From Candidatus Symbiothrix dinenymphae (lineage in GTDB: Bacteria; Bacteroidota; Bacteroidia; Bacteroidales; Azobacteroidaceae), in assembly GCA_001417715.1 (NCBI GenBank), contig BBRT01000196.1:1-32673 (forward strand): a stretch of 32,673 nt of DNA. Direction: 5' to 3'. The notes under the pieces were generated by a model. That model was given only the letters and a program-made list of their open reading frames with translations. It was not told the origin of the DNA and made no database searches. Positions within the stretch are counted from its first letter, which is position 1. Each line of letters begins with the position of its first letter. Of this stretch, positions 32,247-32,673 are shown piece after piece. Position numbers and translations under genes: made by a program.

Positions 32247-32673
32247 TGGATGTTTTATGAATATTGTTCGTTCATCATTTGTTTTTATCCCGTAGGGATT
32301 GTAGCTCGGTAGAAAATAGAATCGCCCCGCCCCCCATTTCAGCATCCCGTAGGGATGCAACCGATTGCGGATTATGTTGCATCCCTACGGGATGCAGGGA
32401 GAAGGAGAGGTATGATTTTCTACCGAGCTACAATCCCTACGGGATAAAAAAACAGAACGCAAAAATTTCATCCGTTTGTAATCTGTTTGACACCCCACCC
32501 GTAGGGATTATAGCTCGGTAGAAAAGCCAATCCTCACCTCCACCCTGCATCCCGTAGGGTGGGGTGTCAAAAAGATGGATGTTTTATGAATATTGTTCGT
32601 TCATCATTTGTTTTTATCCCGTAGGGATTGTAGCTCGGTAGAAAATAGAATCGCCCCGCCCCCCATTTCAGCA
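32188..32673. repeat. Array of ATCCCGTAGGGAT palindromes at the window end
   Basis: About nine ATCCCGTAGGG cores in both orientations in under 500 bp. Four of them carry the flank ATTGTAGCTCGGTAGAAAA or a close variant (32291, 32505 and 32620 forward, 32412-32431 reverse). A perfect 20-bp inverted repeat (32342-32361 and 32376-32395) forms the centre of a larger palindrome. No gene is convincing in 31916-32673. Confidence 0.9.
32220..32344. repeat. 125-bp direct repeat, first copy (second at 32549-32673)
   Basis: The two copies are 329 bp apart and differ at one base in the GTGTTAAAAAG/GTGTCAAAAAG stretch. The second copy is cut by the end of the window. Confidence 0.95.

Noticed and set aside
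32286..32320. tRNA-like D-arm in GATTGTAGCTCGGTAGAAAA
   Set aside because: The stretch resembles a tRNA D-loop, but no acceptor stem, anticodon arm or T-arm can be built around it, and it recurs as a dispersed repeat.
32264..32521. 85-codon ORF in the repeat array
   Set aside because: Made wholly of palindromic repeat units, so the frame is incidental.
32188..32673. CRISPR array
   Set aside because: The repeats occur in both orientations with irregular spacing and repeated flanks, and there are no cas genes.

Overview
The window looks like chromosomal DNA of a member of the Bacteroidota. The evidence is the recurring TAnnTTTG-type -7 promoter element (often TACCTTTG, in some places with TTTG 17-20 nt upstream), the scarcity of Shine-Dalgarno sites, the aromatic operon order (prephenate dehydratase, aminotransferase, fused DAHP synthase/chorismate mutase, prephenate dehydrogenase) and the protein families present. 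I cannot name the species. The exact end of the window inside a duplicated repeat suggests a contig end.

Layout. 1-198: dispersed palindromic repeat. 199-6540 (minus): maf, uvrA and valS, with a probable small RNA between uvrA and valS. 6665-13665 (plus): mdh, fabD, sufC, a short sufD and dnaE; sufC-sufD-dnaE are joined by ATGA overlaps. 13683-15366 (minus): an AT-rich two-gene module, a soluble histidine kinase and a receiver domain fused to an Mrr-like PD-(D/E)XK nuclease. 15483-20923 (plus): the Phe/Tyr operon, headed by a 17-codon leader peptide with ten Phe/Tyr codons and a terminator/antiterminator pair, and interrupted by a YhcG/DUF1016-type nuclease gene. 21023-23928: a secreted protein of unknown function, a secreted M14 carboxypeptidase and a small ORF. 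24031-26027 (minus): SlyD-like FKBP, then a VapC-type toxin, a putative antitoxin and a stand-alone winged-helix regulator, then a displaced second copy of the FKBP 3' end. 26154-31882 (minus): class I fumarase, then a three-gene AT-rich cassette (membrane/coiled-coil protein, small protein, papain/C39-like cysteine peptidase), then a displaced copy of the fumarase 3' end fused to the start of patB. 31883-32673: large hairpins and an array of ATCCCGTAGGGAT palindromes.

Three things stand out. First, two accessory cassettes sit at the 3' ends of conserved genes (FKBP, fumarase). Each is bounded by a roughly 50-75 bp direct repeat of the host gene's 3' end. Within the coding part of the repeats nearly all differences between copies are synonymous. 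This is the signature of site-specific or homologous insertion that restores the gene end, but no recombinase is present in either cassette. Second, the aromatic operon carries a very clear ribosome-mediated attenuator. Third, palindromic repeats have entered coding sequences in frame (uvrA, valS, the YhcG-type nuclease) and supply the C-termini of others (uvrA, the aminotransferase, probably patB).

The core genes cover DNA repair and replication, translation, the TCA cycle (mdh, fumarase), fatty-acid initiation (fabD), Fe-S assembly (sufC/D) and Phe/Tyr synthesis. The accessory genes (receiver-nuclease, YhcG nuclease, PIN toxin, peptidase cassette) look like defence or conflict modules placed between them. 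All calls come from reading the sequence; no database search was made.
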